64,000 nucleotides of DNA, taken from positions 23,471,666-23,535,665 of the forward strand of contig OX485807.1 of assembly GCA_950295325.1 (NCBI GenBank), in the 5' to 3' direction. The notes beneath the pieces are model-generated. The model worked only from the letters and a program-made list of their open reading frames with translations, was not told the origin of the DNA and did not search any database. The DNA is from Polytrichum commune (lineage: Eukaryota > Streptophyta > Polytrichopsida > Polytrichales > Polytrichaceae). Below, in pieces: positions 46,401-59,214 of the stretch (the stretch's first letter is position 1; each line of letters starts with the position of its first letter). Made by a program: the position numbers and the translations under genes.

Positions 46401-47384
46401 TTGGGGGGTTTGCTAGTTGGATTTGAGAAGCTTCTATCCCAATTGGGTAGCTCAAACTATTGAGAGCTTCACCGATTTCACAAATCAAGAGCTCGAACTT
46501 TGGACACTTCAAAGCGACTTCCATCTTCCCTCCGTGAGATAACCTGGGCCCTTTTACACTAGAGCTTCAGTTGAGAGCTCGAACTAGGTAGCACTTTGAA
46601 AGAGTTTGATAGTAGGATTCCAAAATTCATGACCAAAGAATACTTGAATATTCCTTGGGATAACCACATGCGACCACATTCCTAAGCAACAGCATGTGAT
46701 AGGTGCTGGATGAGTGATGTCATGCATCCATGGCTGAAAACATATGACAAATTCTGAGATAATCATTTTGCTCTTGGATGAGTGACTGGTTATGGATTGA
46801 AAACGCAAATACAAGAGAGCTGTCGGAAGTGCTCGCCACTTGGATGAGCAACCGGTGATGGGAGGGGTTGAGGACTATACGTGAAGCATGAGGGAGAAGT
46901 TGGCTGCCGACTGGATGTGCAGAATGTATCGCGGAATGCCGAACTTGCGGGCGAGGTCCTGCGTCCATCCGACAAGCATGTCCGAGATGATGCAGCAGGG
47001 AGTTGGGACGTCGGGAGTGGTGCCCGCCGACGACATCATGGGGGCCAAGGAGGTTGCAAAGGCGGCGATGAGGTTCGCATCCGCGGATGCCTGCAGGCAT
47101 GCAATTCTCTCCTCCCGGGTGCGAAAAACTGTGCCGGCCACAGGCACGAGGTCGAACCCTTCTCCGTCGGCCTGCAGCGCTCGCAAGCCCGGCGCGACCC
47201 TCCTGTACGCGGCATCGTTCCAAATCTGCTCCACATGGAGCGCGAATGCGAGCATCGTGACTTTGACGCCGCGCGAGTTGAGGCGAGTTGCCAGACCAAA
47301 GAAGGGCATTGCGTGGGAGAGCACTGGGAACACCACCACCACCACGTGATGTCTCCACCGTGACGACATCTGCTTAGTACTCAT
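40422..47384 (-). CDS. UDP-glycosyltransferase (family 1), five exons, altered PSPG box
   Basis: Exons are 47384-46881, 46106-45831, 44918-44627, 43853-43661 and 40689-40422. All borders are GT..AG and the total is 1,533 nt, giving 510 residues in one frame, the usual length of plant UGTs. Such enzymes move a sugar from UDP-sugar to small molecules in the cytosol. The N-terminus reads HHVVVVVFPVLSHAMPFFGL, with the expected catalytic histidine. Mid-protein, PRSVLYIAFGTIRQVGWEEM and EFALGLEASEQYFLFAAR are typical. The C-terminal PSPG box runs WVPQTRILNHPACGAF..EQ. Within it the normal HCGWNS reads QGGWVS, so two residues that contact the UDP diphosphate are changed. Reading frame conservation argues for a gene under selection, but donor binding may be altered or lost. 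Intron 4 is about 3 kb and holds a MITE. Confidence 0.88.
40745..41719. mobile_element. Non-autonomous PIF/Harbinger-type element in a UGT intron
   Basis: The terminal inverted repeat GGGCCGGTTTACACTATG at the left matches the reverse complement of CATAATGTAAACCGGCCC at the right, with one mismatch. TAA flanks both sides, a 3-base duplication typical of Harbinger. It is 975 bases with no transposase. It lies 56 bases from the splice acceptor of the last UGT exon. Confidence 0.8.
42733..43172. mobile_element. Possible second MITE in the same UGT intron
   Basis: The left edge GGGCATGTTTACACTAGTG and the right edge ATGAAATGGCCCTAA have weak inverted similarity. Internal ACCATGACCA-type words are shared with the Harbinger-type element nearby. 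No clear duplication is visible, so the call is tentative. Confidence 0.3.
46291..46352 (+). repeat. ATGATGT 7-bp microsatellite in UGT intron 1
   Basis: About eight copies of GATGTAT/GATGTAA with a 7-base period, in the first intron of the UGT gene. Confidence 0.9.
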
Positions 47385-47471
47385 TTTCTTCTTCTCCCTC
47401 CCAAAATATCACAACCGGCTTCCGATTTCCTCCACCTCCTTCTCTTACAACACGAACACTTTGCCACTAGA

Positions 47472-47484
47472 GGAATATATATGG
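47472..47484 (-). promoter_or_regulatory. Candidate TATA box of the UGT gene
   Basis: On the minus strand CCATATATATTCC lies about 90 bases upstream of the ATG at 47384, a normal distance for a TATA element plus a 5' leader of roughly 60 bases. There is no experimental support. Confidence 0.4.
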
Positions 47485-47928
47485 GCCTGTGAGCAACACT
47501 AAATCCCACGTCTTCCCAATGTGGGACAGATTCGGAGGAAAGACAACGCCTTCACAAGCGAAGCATTATTGTGACACGACAAGTATGTTGGATTGGGAGA
47601 AAGAAAGGCAAGATAGAAAATGCATCACAGTTGGCAGGGTTTCAACCTTTGATGCCCGACATGCAACTTTGTGAATGACAGTAGGATCTGCCCAAGCGCC
47701 TAGCCTACTCGGAGCTTTCCTGATTTATTTTTTTAAAGATTATTGTTTAGGAATTGTCCACTTTGCCAATTAGGAGGTCCACGTAATCAGTTCGTCATCT
47801 CACCCTCAGTTTTCAAAGGACTATGGTAGTCGCCTTCCCTCTTCAAGTAATGGTTTCATCTCTCTCCATGGTACCCTTTGAGTACACCGTGAAGCATTCC
47901 CTAGTTGAACGCACTTGAATGTGAGCAT

Positions 47929-48670
47929 AAGAAGAAGAACTCCGGTCTCCGGAGGAGGCCGGAGTGAATAAAGTGTTTGTTCGTAGAACATCCTAGGCCA
48001 TGCCTTACGGCAGTGGCGTTAGGAATGTGAGCAATTAAGTTGGGTGTGTGTCTTGAGTCCCTAGGAGTATATGGCAAGGTGTTGCCTATGTATTTTGGTT
48101 GTGTGAGATACTGCAACCTTGCAGTACACAGTGTAGACATGAAAACAATCCGAATAACACCCACACACCTTATGCTCTTATATTCTACAAGTCAACAAAT
48201 GAATAAATTTGGAAGAGCAGAAAGAAAGTAAGAAAGGTCTCACAGGACAACACTTAGTCATCTGCACATGAGAGATAAATATTCATCCCCTGATGTAGAA
48301 CATAATGCACAACACATTTTTACACCTTCTAGCAAAATCCACACATACCTCTCAAAACAATAACACTCTGCAAAGACAACTTATGCCCCTTTCCCACTTG
48401 ACTTTAACTAAGACCCAAAGTATTTCCTAATAGCTTTCACACATGTTCATTGTTTTATCTACCAAGCAATGAATGTTGGGTAGTTTTTGTCCCATCCCCA
48501 AATGCCTTACTACTCATCTATCTTACCATCGGTTTTCGTTAATGGAGATATATACTTTTAAAGGTCCTATATATATTTATTTTTTGGGTATGGCCACAGT
48601 TGTCCTACGAACAGACACTTTATTCACTCCGGCCCCTAATAGGGACCGGAGTTCTTCTTCTTCTTCTTCT
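47929..48670. mobile_element. Foldback-type element with about 60-bp inverted ends
   Basis: The left end runs AAGAAGAAGAACTCCGG then GGCCGGAGTGAATAAAGTGT. The right end at 48601-48665 is its reverse complement with a few changes (ACACTTTATTCACTCCGGCC, then CCGGAGTTCTTCTTC). The right end continues into a TTC microsatellite, so the exact border and duplication cannot be fixed. No coding sequence inside. Confidence 0.7.
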
Positions 48671-49444
48671 TCTTCCTATATATTCTTGCCTCATGTCTAG
48701 GTACCGATGGGAGGGTCAGTGCTTGAGGCTTAAAACCTCCACTTTTAAGCCATGCCACATCATTTGCCAACTAGGCTCGGCACTAGATAATGTCGATGGT
48801 GTGAAGGCCGGGTTGTTAGAACCAACTTTTAGTCTTAGCTAAAGTCAGGTGGGAAGGAGCATTAGCCTAATGCAGGCGAACGAATCATAGCAAGAAATTC
48901 CACCACAAAGCTGAATTCACTCACACCCAATTCCAACTCACACAGACTCTTTTACTTCTCCAAAGTGAAATAAAATAACTAAAACCTCCAAAGACATATG
49001 TAGTGGATCAGATAAGGTGAGGCTCCAAGTGGTAGGTAGAGTTAAGGATCTCACAAGAGTATTCTAAAATCTAGGCATTTCTGTCTGTGACTAAGCTCCT
49101 GCCCACTCTCGAAGGATACTTACTGGAAATGAGAGATGCAAAAAACATACAACAGATCACAAAAACAAGGCCCAGTTGGTCCAAGTACTTCTTACACAAG
49201 TTTCCCATTAATTCCTAAACTAAAAAAAAAGTCTTAGCTTTCCTGACAAGATATCCACATGGCACAGAGTGATTCTAGGCTCACCTGGCCTGGAAGCCTC
49301 ATAGCTACTAAAAACACGATGGAAAAATTGTGAGGTGTGCAAATTGTAGAAAACATCTCAAGCGAATAAGTCACTCTTTTGAAGCTTTGTATGGATGATG
49401 GAAGTCAACTTATGAATGACAGACAGCAAGTGACTACACTGAAT

Positions 49445-49725
49445 ATGATATTTAGTGTCACCAATTCTGATTCCCTTGCTCAATACTAATTGTAAAATGC
49501 GGTATAGTGTCACCAACACTGAATATTAACCCAATATTATTTGTCATTCCCTGTAAGCTTTTGGGGGGATTATAGATTTACAGTCTTGCAACAACTGTCA
49601 CTTATCAAGTGATTGTTCATCCAAATTTCAATCATCCATGACAATATCTGTTCGCTTATTCATAAGAAGTGTCATCCAAAAACTTACCACAATGACATAA
49701 AATACCATATGAGACTAAATATCAT
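49445..49725. mobile_element. Possible degenerate MITE (TATTTAGTGTCAC family)
   Basis: Left ATGATATTTAGTGTCACC and right GAGACTAAATATCAT are weakly inverted, and the sequence matches the ends of the elements at 54537 and 59014. A second partial end, GGTATAGTGTCACC, lies at about 49501. Borders are uncertain. Confidence 0.35.
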
Positions 49726-51984
49726 GTAGCAAGTTGAAAATTTGAGAAGCTTGCAAAGCTAGAATCAATGTTGTCATGTAGACCATATTCGGAAGCGCAT
49801 TGATGATCACCTTCAAAGTTCAATTAGGGTTTGTGGAAGTGGAAGTCTAGATTGAAGAGAGAAAGCAATTGCGAAGTCTTTTATTCATTTTTAATAAAGG
49901 TATGTGGCACTTCTAATTCCACAGACATTTTTGACCATTGGATTGGCCTGGGAATTGCCTCATCGTCTATTTGACCATTGCAAATCGCAAAGATTGTGAA
50001 GTTACTGAAGCAAAGTATCATAACTTAGAGATTCTAAAAAGTTATAGGAGTGTGAGGTGAAGATTTTCTTTCTCTTGAAACAATTACCTCATAGCTATGT
50101 TCAATTCTGAACAAGAATGGTGTCTAAATTTTGAGAACATAATTCCATTTCATTATACTACTATGTGTCTTTTAAGTGTTCACTTTTGACTACAAGCGTT
50201 TTCACATACCAATCAAATATAGATGTTTCAAAAAGAAGGGCGACCATATATGACCTTTGAGTGTTCACTTTTGATGACAAGCTTTTTCACATACCAATTA
50301 AATATAGATGTTTCAAAAAAAAAGGCGACCATATATGGCCCACATGCATTATTTAGGGGAAGGAATAGTGAAGTACAATACTCCATGGCCACAAAGGATC
50401 AAGTGCAAACATGTGATTGCACTCATAAAAAGGAGAAGTCCACTTGAAAAAGAGTTGCTTTTTTAAATTTGTGTGCACAATTGCCCTACATTTCTCAAAC
50501 TTATAAGTGTTGCAAGTGACTAACTTGATTGAGATTCTTGTTGCCTATTTTGCATATGTCGGCTCAAGTTCACAAGCATAGCACTTCCACTCTATGGTTC
50601 ACATCGTTTGACGACCATTAGAATATTGTTTGTCCTCTCCACTTCTACCAGTCCCATCTTTAGAAACTTAAAACATAAGTATGTCACATCAATGAAACCC
50701 CCTATCATGAATATATGCAAGCAAAGAAACTACACCTTCGATACCTATTATTATGGCCCACTATAATTTTAGAAAACCATGATAATTGTGGTTGGTGTAA
50801 CTTTTCTTGACTCATGCAATTTTTGAGCCCACACTATTATATTTTCAAAACTAGGAATACGAAATCAATGGTTTCTACATAAACATGACATAATATGGGT
50901 TGAAAATATAATATCAATATCTTACCAATAACATACCAAAATATCAATATTTTTAATTTTATTTAAATAATATTAATTTATTAATTTATAAGCCATTCAT
51001 GATTTCCCACACACACATACAGTGTCGTGGACCACAAAATTTCCTACTCACTCTACTTTCAAACCGCATTAATTAGTATGGGTTGCATACATGTAAGGTG
51101 CTTCTTGGTTCATATTTTTTTAGTGTTGGACTACAATTTGTACGTTAGATTTGAAATGGGTCTCAATCAAATGAAGATTGCCATGTGGCCACCTTTTGAT
51201 AAAGAAAGTTGTTAATTGAAAGCCAACTTAGGAGGAAGCAATTGATGGTAATTAGAAATTGGATCTAAAACCTCTTTGTTTGATTAATTTGATCCCTTTC
51301 ACAAGATTAGTCCCAACACCTTTAATATTAATATTAATATTTTTTAAAGTTTGCCTTTTTATTGGCTTCATGTTAAAAATGAGGCATAACAATTATTAAG
51401 TGGGAAGAGCTTCATCCTCTTGGTTATAATGTCAATTAGTTGCACTATAATTCAAGAATACATGTGCAAGATGTATAATTTTTATTCAATTTTGGCTTAA
51501 TTTTGAAATGAATAGAAGAGACATAACCATAAGCTTTACAAGGTTTATTAACTTCTTAGAATGAATAATGTTATGTGGCACATAACAAGGTTTTAGGTGT
51601 GAGGTTTAAGTTGTGAGTTCTTGGACAATACAATCTCATTCTCTATTTCCATAGGACACATGTTGCTCACATTGCTATTCAAAATTGCAGGTGCAATTTA
51701 ATAAAAAATCAACTTGCAATGGTAAACATTTTAATATGATCATGATGTCATGGAAACTTCAATGAACCATCTCACTACATCTAGTCAATAACACTATAAA
51801 GATGGTGGGGAGCTCACCTTTTCAATTAGTATAGTTGCTTAGGAAGTAAGGCACTTTAGTTTGAATATTTGTAATGATATATTTAAATATGTAGAATTTT
51901 TCTAATTTGTGATATTCATTTGGTAAATTTAAAGAACATGATATCTTTCTTCAAGTATACAACACTCAAATATTAAAAATCAAT

Positions 51985-52010
51985 CACGGGGAGGTCACTC
52001 TAGCTATATA
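51985..52010 (+). repeat. Isolated end of the same MITE family
   Basis: CACGGGGAGGTCACTC is the same terminal sequence as the element at 52334, without a clear partner nearby. It is likely a truncated copy. CTGACCTCCCCATG near 53,867 may be another. Confidence 0.4.
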
Positions 52011-52333
52011 CTTTGTAAATCATGTGTGGTCAGGGGCTATTGAGAGATGGATTATTTATCTAATTTTTTCTATAATTGGTACCCTATTAGTAAATAAAAT
52101 GGTACTTTGAGGAGTTTTTCAAGACCCCATAGATAAATAAAATATACAACATGAACTTATTATATAAACCCTGTTTAATCTGTAAATTATATCATTTATC
52201 AAAATCTTGGGATATCAACATAAATTGATGGTGATCCGTAACAAGACGACAACAATACATCAACAAAACTTTCAAATAATAACAATCGTGCTCAATGCGT
52301 AAAGTGTTGCAACTTGGTGTGGTTACCTTCAAA

Positions 52334-52744
52334 CACGGGGAGGTCACTTCATTGTCAAGTTGACACCACGTGCGGACAAAGTTTGCTACCCCTATATTGC
52401 ATGCCATATATACTTTTAAAATTTATGATATTCTTTCTACATATACATAACCATTGATAGTATCTTTTGTATATATTTTTTGAATTTTTTAGTCATCTTT
52501 GTTTTTTTTAGTAATTGTTTTAGTTCAATTTTGTGTCATTCTAGTTAGAAACGGTATGTTTTATGAAAAAAACAAATCATCAAATTTAATTACCACTTTT
52601 AACTATGTCATAGGTACTGTGTATATCTACTCATGAAAACAATTTAATAAAATTTTGACCCATTTTGGTGGTGCAACTTACCAAAAGAAGATTTTTTTTG
52701 GTCGCACGTGGTGTTCAACTTGACAATGGAGTGATCCCCCCGTG
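52334..52744. mobile_element. hAT-like MITE with 8-bp duplication
   Basis: Terminal inverted repeats of about 42 bases: left CACGGGGAGGTCACTTCATT…, right …AATGGAGTGATCCCCCCGTG. A perfect 8-base duplication CCTTCAAA lies at 52326-52333 and 52745-52752. Eight-base duplications are characteristic of the hAT superfamily. It is 411 bases with no transposase. Confidence 0.8.
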
Positions 52745-54536
52745 CCTTCAAAAACATGAACAAAAACTAGAATAAAGGAAAAACAAAATCAAATGATTCT
52801 CACATTCAAGTAATGTGTTCAAGAACACAACCGAATGAACCTACAACATGAGTCAAATATCCAACATTATTGTATGCAAAGAATCAAATGCCCAACAATG
52901 TTCTCTACAAGGGGCATATGTTCAAGCTCGATCATAAGCAATGCACTTCTTACAATGATGACTTTCCCACAAACTCATTTAAGCTCTTACCATCTATAGG
53001 ATCGAGCGAATAAATCTTCCTAACCATATCATAATACATTGTCACATTTGACATAATTGAATTCGCATTTACCCACTTACAATATGTTTGGTCGTAGTGG
53101 AATTTAAGGTGTCCTAGAGCATGGAAAATTCATCATGAATTCAAATGTTGACATGACATTCCTTTTTCAAATGTAGCTTCTTGTCTTTTTTGGAGGTCAA
53201 CAGTTTACCTACATAATTTCCATTTCGTGCCAAATTTCCTCCACATCAGTTGAACCCGCCCAATCCACCACATACTATTGTCAACTCCTTAAAAAAGTGA
53301 AGTTGGGGTGTTGCTCTTGCATGGTCTCCCTTTGCTGCGTATCTTGGCAGCTTTAATTATTGAAGAAATTATAGTTGAATAGTTGAAATAGCATTTGGTC
53401 GAGGGCCTGGTCACATATGATTTCACTTTACACTTGAAGGCATGTGACCACATTACATGGTTTTGGAAGTGTCTTGGGATGGCCTTTGGACACTTCTTTT
53501 GGGCTCTCATAATTTCATGGTCATGGCTCTTGGCTCATGTGTGAAGTGGCCCTAAACCATGATATCCAAATCCAACTTCTAATTGAATGACTTTTAGTCA
53601 ATTGAGGCAATTTCTCATCCAATCCAAACACATTCATTGAACCTTACATAAATTCTTTGTTCATCCAAATATTACATACCCTACTTTATTGATAAAAATG
53701 AAATACCATCTATACTTTTCACCTAACCTACTTTAAAGATAATATTGTATGGATCATTTTATCCAAGCTATAGTAATTCTAAAATTTGTGTAATTTTTTC
53801 CTCTATTGAATTAAAAGTACCATGTATTTTTTTCTCATGTGGTTTAATAAAGATTTGACACTGACCTCCCCATGAATTCAATTTACATTACATTTGATAT
53901 GCAATTGGATTAGGCATAAATAAAATTCTCACTTGTATGAATGAGTTGTGTTTCCAAGATTTACTCATAACTCGGTGAGGAACGACTCTTTATTATTGGG
54001 AAGGAGGTCCATTATTCGTTGTAAAGGGATTTCTCCCATAGGGGCTTAACAATATTATGTTTATTGGATCTGTCTGTAGGACAGAAACCATGCATCGACT
54101 TCTCTGTTTCAAGAGCAAATTTCCTAATCACTTTGCGTTCACACTTGGACGTTACTTGTTCTTGTTATTTTTGGTCCAAATGATTTAATGTGGATGTTAA
54201 CTATAGTGTTATATACATAATTAATTAACTATAGTTATTTTGGCAGTTGCTAATTATTTACATATAAATTTTTGGGTGATAAATGAGTGGCTTTAGTCCT
54301 TGACTTGCATTTGAGAAGAAGGTGCACAAAATCCAGGAAAGGTTTGGTTATAGGTATAGTAAATAGCCATGATCTGCCATGAACATAATGGACAACTACA
54401 TTTGTAGTATTTCATATTAAAGGACAAAGCCTCACGGTTCTACCGTTTTCTTGTTACAATCCATCAAAATTCAGTTTCAAAATTACACAGTTGCTTTGCA
54501 ATGTTCTAGATTGAATATCAATTTCCAACACACCAT

Positions 54537-54966
54537 TTATGGGTATTTAGTGTCACTTACTATTTAGAGTTACGCTATGAGATAACTATTTATGGAGGAT
54601 GTAATATTTAACCAAGTAAAATCATGATGTTCTATGATGTCCAAACAACCTATCAACCTTTGTTAGTAAAGATTTAACTCTAGATTAAGACATCTATGCA
54701 TTGTTATTTAATTAGAAATAAGTTTCAATCACTACTTGACAATGTAGTATTAGAGAGTCTCAAGTATTTCTTCCAATTGGACCAACAAGTCAATACTAGC
54801 CTCTTTCTCACAGAGGCTATCACACTTGCCACTTTAGAGAATTAATCAATTTCACACCATCCAGATATACTTTTGATCCTATTTGAAGCCTTTTGGTTTG
54901 CCAGACTTCACAATCAACTTCATTTCATTGCGTAAACAAATAGTAAGTGACACTAAATACCATAAA
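54537..54966. mobile_element. MITE, GGTATTTAGTGTCAC family, 430 bp
   Basis: Left TTTATGGGTATTTAGTGTCA followed by CTTACTATTT; right AAATAGTAAGTGACACTAAA then TACCATAAA. The ends are inverted copies of about 29 bases with one indel. No duplication is clear. A sister element lies at 59014. Confidence 0.75.
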
Positions 54967-56806
54967 CGGTACATTGATGCTTGCAAGGAAGAAGTGAAGT
55001 TGACACATTGCATATATTTTTGTGAGTTGATTTGGGCCACTTCAAACGTGAAGAATTTGAACCTGCATACCTATTTGATTGCATATTCAAATTTATTTTA
55101 AATGATATTTGTAGTGATAAGATTCAATAAATTTTTTTACTGAAAATCATCTCAGTTTCAACTAATTCGGAAGTCAAAGTTTGAAGGGCATAAGAGTTAT
55201 TTGTCAAGTCCCTTAAAGAGAGACGAAACCATGGGTTTGACCCTTCTTTGAGAAAACTTCCTAACAAGAGCTCGTTAGCTCGCTGTATATTGGAGCCTAT
55301 TTTGAAAGTTGGTGCAAATTTTGGGATCTTTTTCTTTGCATCTCTCAAACTCATAGAGAAATTTAGGTTTTAAAATAAGGTATGCACATGAGACATGTTA
55401 TCCTAAATCCCAGATCGACCTATGCAAGGCTAGCTTGACACACCCATCCCAATATGACAAGCTTAAAAGTCGGTTCTTAAAAACCCGACACCACTCCTTG
55501 TAAACAATGATTTAAACATTAAGAAGACTTAAATAACTTTGTGTTAATTCTCATAAACTCAACATTTGGGAATAAACCCATGGTTTCATCTACTTCACTT
55601 AACAAATAGCTCTTTAGTCTAGACAACGAGGACAAGGACTAGAGACCCATTTGGAAAAGAGCTAGAGGTAGCTTCTAGAGCGGGGCAATGGACATGCGTC
55701 AATTCTTGGAGATTCGAACCCATGATGTTACACTCCAATCATATCATCTTACATGCACGCCTTCTCAATAATTGAGACACAAAGATTCGCATTGTGTAGT
55801 TTTCTTCATTCACACTACACCATAAATCTAATCATCACAAACCCACACACGAATGTTAGGCTAACTGTCGTCGATCACTTGATTTAACACCATTTCCTTA
55901 TAATAACGCTTATTAGTGTGGGTTACTTGATTTATCATGAATATAGATCAATGTGGGTCAGTATGATCATAACATAGTTATTGTTATGTCAATTAGTAAG
56001 GTGTAATAAGAAAGCATATGAATTCTGAAGAGATTTGAAGATTAATGTGGTCTGCGATAAACATATGGCACGTTTCATTTATTAATGTGATCATTTGTTC
56101 ACATGATTAACAAGCGAACAAGAGGGCTAGAACTTCATGGTGTCTACGTAAAACTTATCCATCGTGGATGAAGGGTATTAGATGCAAAGCTACAGTCTTT
56201 GATGCCATTAAGTTTCAAAATGAATTGGCCCAAAACTAAACATTTACATGATATAGAAATGATGTCACTGCATTTTCACCTTCCCAAATGGACAACTTTA
56301 CAGAGATACCATGAAGCTCTAGCCCAATTGAGGGTTCTTGACAGTCAATGCTATATATCATCTTTTCCCCGAGTTGCGCACCCACTAGACTTGAATAAAC
56401 AATCATTTGTATTATGTTGCATAAAATGCCTTTTAAAGAATATTTAACTCCAAGATTAGCACCACAAGTTTTGTATTGATGTATAGGACTATGAATTGAT
56501 TATGACAAACATGAGGGGGGGTGTATTGAACCTTTTTTTTTACCTCATCTTAATCAGGGGGAGCCCAACTCAAAGAGTGAGACATTTAGCATTGGCCACT
56601 CTCAAGACGGCTCATAGTAGCTCCTACGGATACTGAAAAATGGGTCTTGCATTAATCGGCTTTCTAGGGCAAGGCCGCATGCTCATCCCACCCACAAAGT
56701 CCAAATGTTTTTCATAAACTTATTGCTTGACCAATTTAATGAAAGAGAGGCCATCCTCTAAACCCCTTCTCACTCTTAAGAATTGAGGGTCAAAGGGCAT
56801 TAGATG

Positions 56807-56808
<2 letters not shown>

Positions 56809-56875
<67 letters not shown>
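56809..56875 (+). repeat. (TC)n(AC)n compound microsatellite
   Basis: About 22 TC units directly followed by about ten AC units. Simple sequence, no coding role. Confidence 0.97.
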
Positions 56876-59013
56876 AACTACAAGTTGAATATGCACATAC
56901 GGTATTGCCTTCTTTCAAAGGTGAACACCTTGAATGGGCATGTACAATTCAACCTGCAACTATCACCCTTGAGGGCAAGTGCCTAGCTTCCCACATGGTT
57001 GGTTGAAAATTTATGGTTCACCCAAATACCTCATCTATGATTGGGTGGACCATAGGTAGTAGGGTGCACCAAAAAGCAAGTGCTAGGAAGGTGACCCATA
57101 TGACTAGTACTATTCCGGCTTTAAAATGGTTAATCTTGGAGGTCCATGGGATTTGGGTTAAGGGATTGGGTATAAGCCACCCTTTCAATAAGGTACACAA
57201 TTGGGAGGGCCTATGCAATTCAATTGACCTCAACAACTTTTGCCTCTCAACTCCAATTTTCACTCACATGGAATGACAATTTTTGTGATTAACAATTGAT
57301 AACCAGATGAGATAGTTCCCAATATAATAGGATGACCAAAATTGTACAAAGAGTTGGAAATGCCCAAAACAAGACCACAAATTTTAGAATGAGCCCACAA
57401 CATTGGGCAAATTCTCTTGCTACCATTGGCTTTTAAAGTTGAAAAAGGCACAACGGCATGTTTGTCCCTACATTTATAACTAATATCACTCACTGTCATC
57501 GTTTATGTTATAGAGGGGCCTCCCTTTGGAAGCCTTGGCAAGGCAAATATGAGTCTAACATGGTGAAGGCCTTCAAAAAGAGGTCCCTCATAAGTTACAT
57601 ATTGGTGGAGAGATTTTAATTATAAATAGAGAGACCCATTTGCCATCACTCTTTTAAAAGCCTCAAAAGATGATGATAACAAAAAATCTTGCTCAGACTT
57701 GTGGGCATGCTCTTAGTCGATGTTTTGAAAAGCAAAGAATCATTTGAACTAGTATTCAACACACTAAGATTTGACTATTTAAGGCTCAATGTCAACACAA
57801 GTGAGGGAGGCTTATATGACATTTGAGAAAGAAAACCTTCACTTTGATCATGCACAAGTATACATGTTCGCTATGAAAATGGCTACAACCTTTACGAATT
57901 GGTTTGTTGATCATCTCATATTATTATCCTAAGACTATATTGCATATTTAATATCCTAAGAGAATTGAGCTAATAATTAACCCAAAAAAACCATTTAAAG
58001 TCCATCGACCTTGCTATAGCCAAAATCGATTTCAAATGGGTGATAGAGAATCAATCCACAATGACCAAGAGGTACCATGCTCTTTCTTAGAGGATTTGGG
58101 GGAGGGAGCTTGCCCGACACAAAGATTGTGGCAAATCAGGAAGAGAGATGGGGAGAGTATGTATTTTGATTTGAATGGGGGCTTATCTAGGGTAGCAATA
58201 TACTGCTAGATGTTCAACAAGTGGCTTTGTCTCCTCGAAACAAGCACATGCCTAATAAAGGTTATGCTCAACTACCAAAACCCACCTTCAAGAAACACCT
58301 TTAGTTGCTTCAAATGATGATAACCCTTTCACATCTTGATCATTTTTCATACACAAACAATCCCACTTGAAGGGCTTCTCAAGCTCTTTCCATAAACACC
58401 AAGACCACCGCCTAACATCTTAGCCATTTGGATGCAGTGACCATTCAAATATCAATTGCACTTCATGTCAATTAATTGAAGTTTTCTTCCTCGATTCTTG
58501 GACTTAGGAAATAAGATTCACATTCTCATTCGGTTCACATTCTCAATAGAAGTGAAAGACCAAGGACATATCAAGTGGTTGAAAACTCAAAAGTAGTTGT
58601 GTTGTTGAAAGCTCATTGAGAGAGCTTGCAAACATGGGAGATGTTTGTAGCACCTACCAAGGGGGCTTATTGTTATGTAGGGTGAATTTTTTGATTGCTA
58701 CGGGGTGCCCGTGGATTGTTAGTTTAAGCCAAAGCAAAGCCTAAATTGGGGTCAAAGACCCCAAATTAGCATACTAGAATCAAATCATGACAAATCAACA
58801 ACAAACCTACAAGGGACATATTGTTTTACTGCACCCCCATTGTAGGTGCTTTGGAAACAAACTCATTCCAACACAACTTGGTGGGGGTGAATGTTCACAA
58901 CACCTACCGAGGGAGAGGGTGATTACGATGATTACTATTGTCAATCTTGGGGATTGCAATTTTATACCAAATTAACCCTTAAATTGGGTTCAAAGACCTT
59001 GGAACTACACCAT

Positions 59014-59214
59014 TTATGGTATTTAATGTCACTTACTATTTGGAATTATGCAATGTTGCAACTTCTTACTTTTCATTTTGTTACCAAGAAAGATTTAATA
59101 AGTTGTATGGACAGTATACAACATGAACGACTTCACTCATTAAAAACTTACTTGCTTAGGCAAAACATCATAGCATGCATAACCCCAGACAATAGGTGAC
59201 ACTAAATACCATAA
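59014..59214. mobile_element. MITE, GGTATTTAGTGTCAC family, 201 bp
   Basis: Left TTATGGTATTTAATGTCACT, right AGGTGACACTAAATACC then ATAA. The inverted ends match the element at 54537, so this is a shorter family member. No duplication could be assigned. Confidence 0.7.

Noticed and set aside
46881-47363. Plus-strand ORFs of 150-160 codons over UGT exon 1
   Set aside because: They are antisense to a clear UGT exon with matching motifs; their length follows from the higher GC content.
55640-55790. tRNA-like B-box (GGGTTCGAATC on the minus strand), possible SINE
   Set aside because: No A-box at the right distance, no poly(A) or poly(T) tail and no duplication could be identified.
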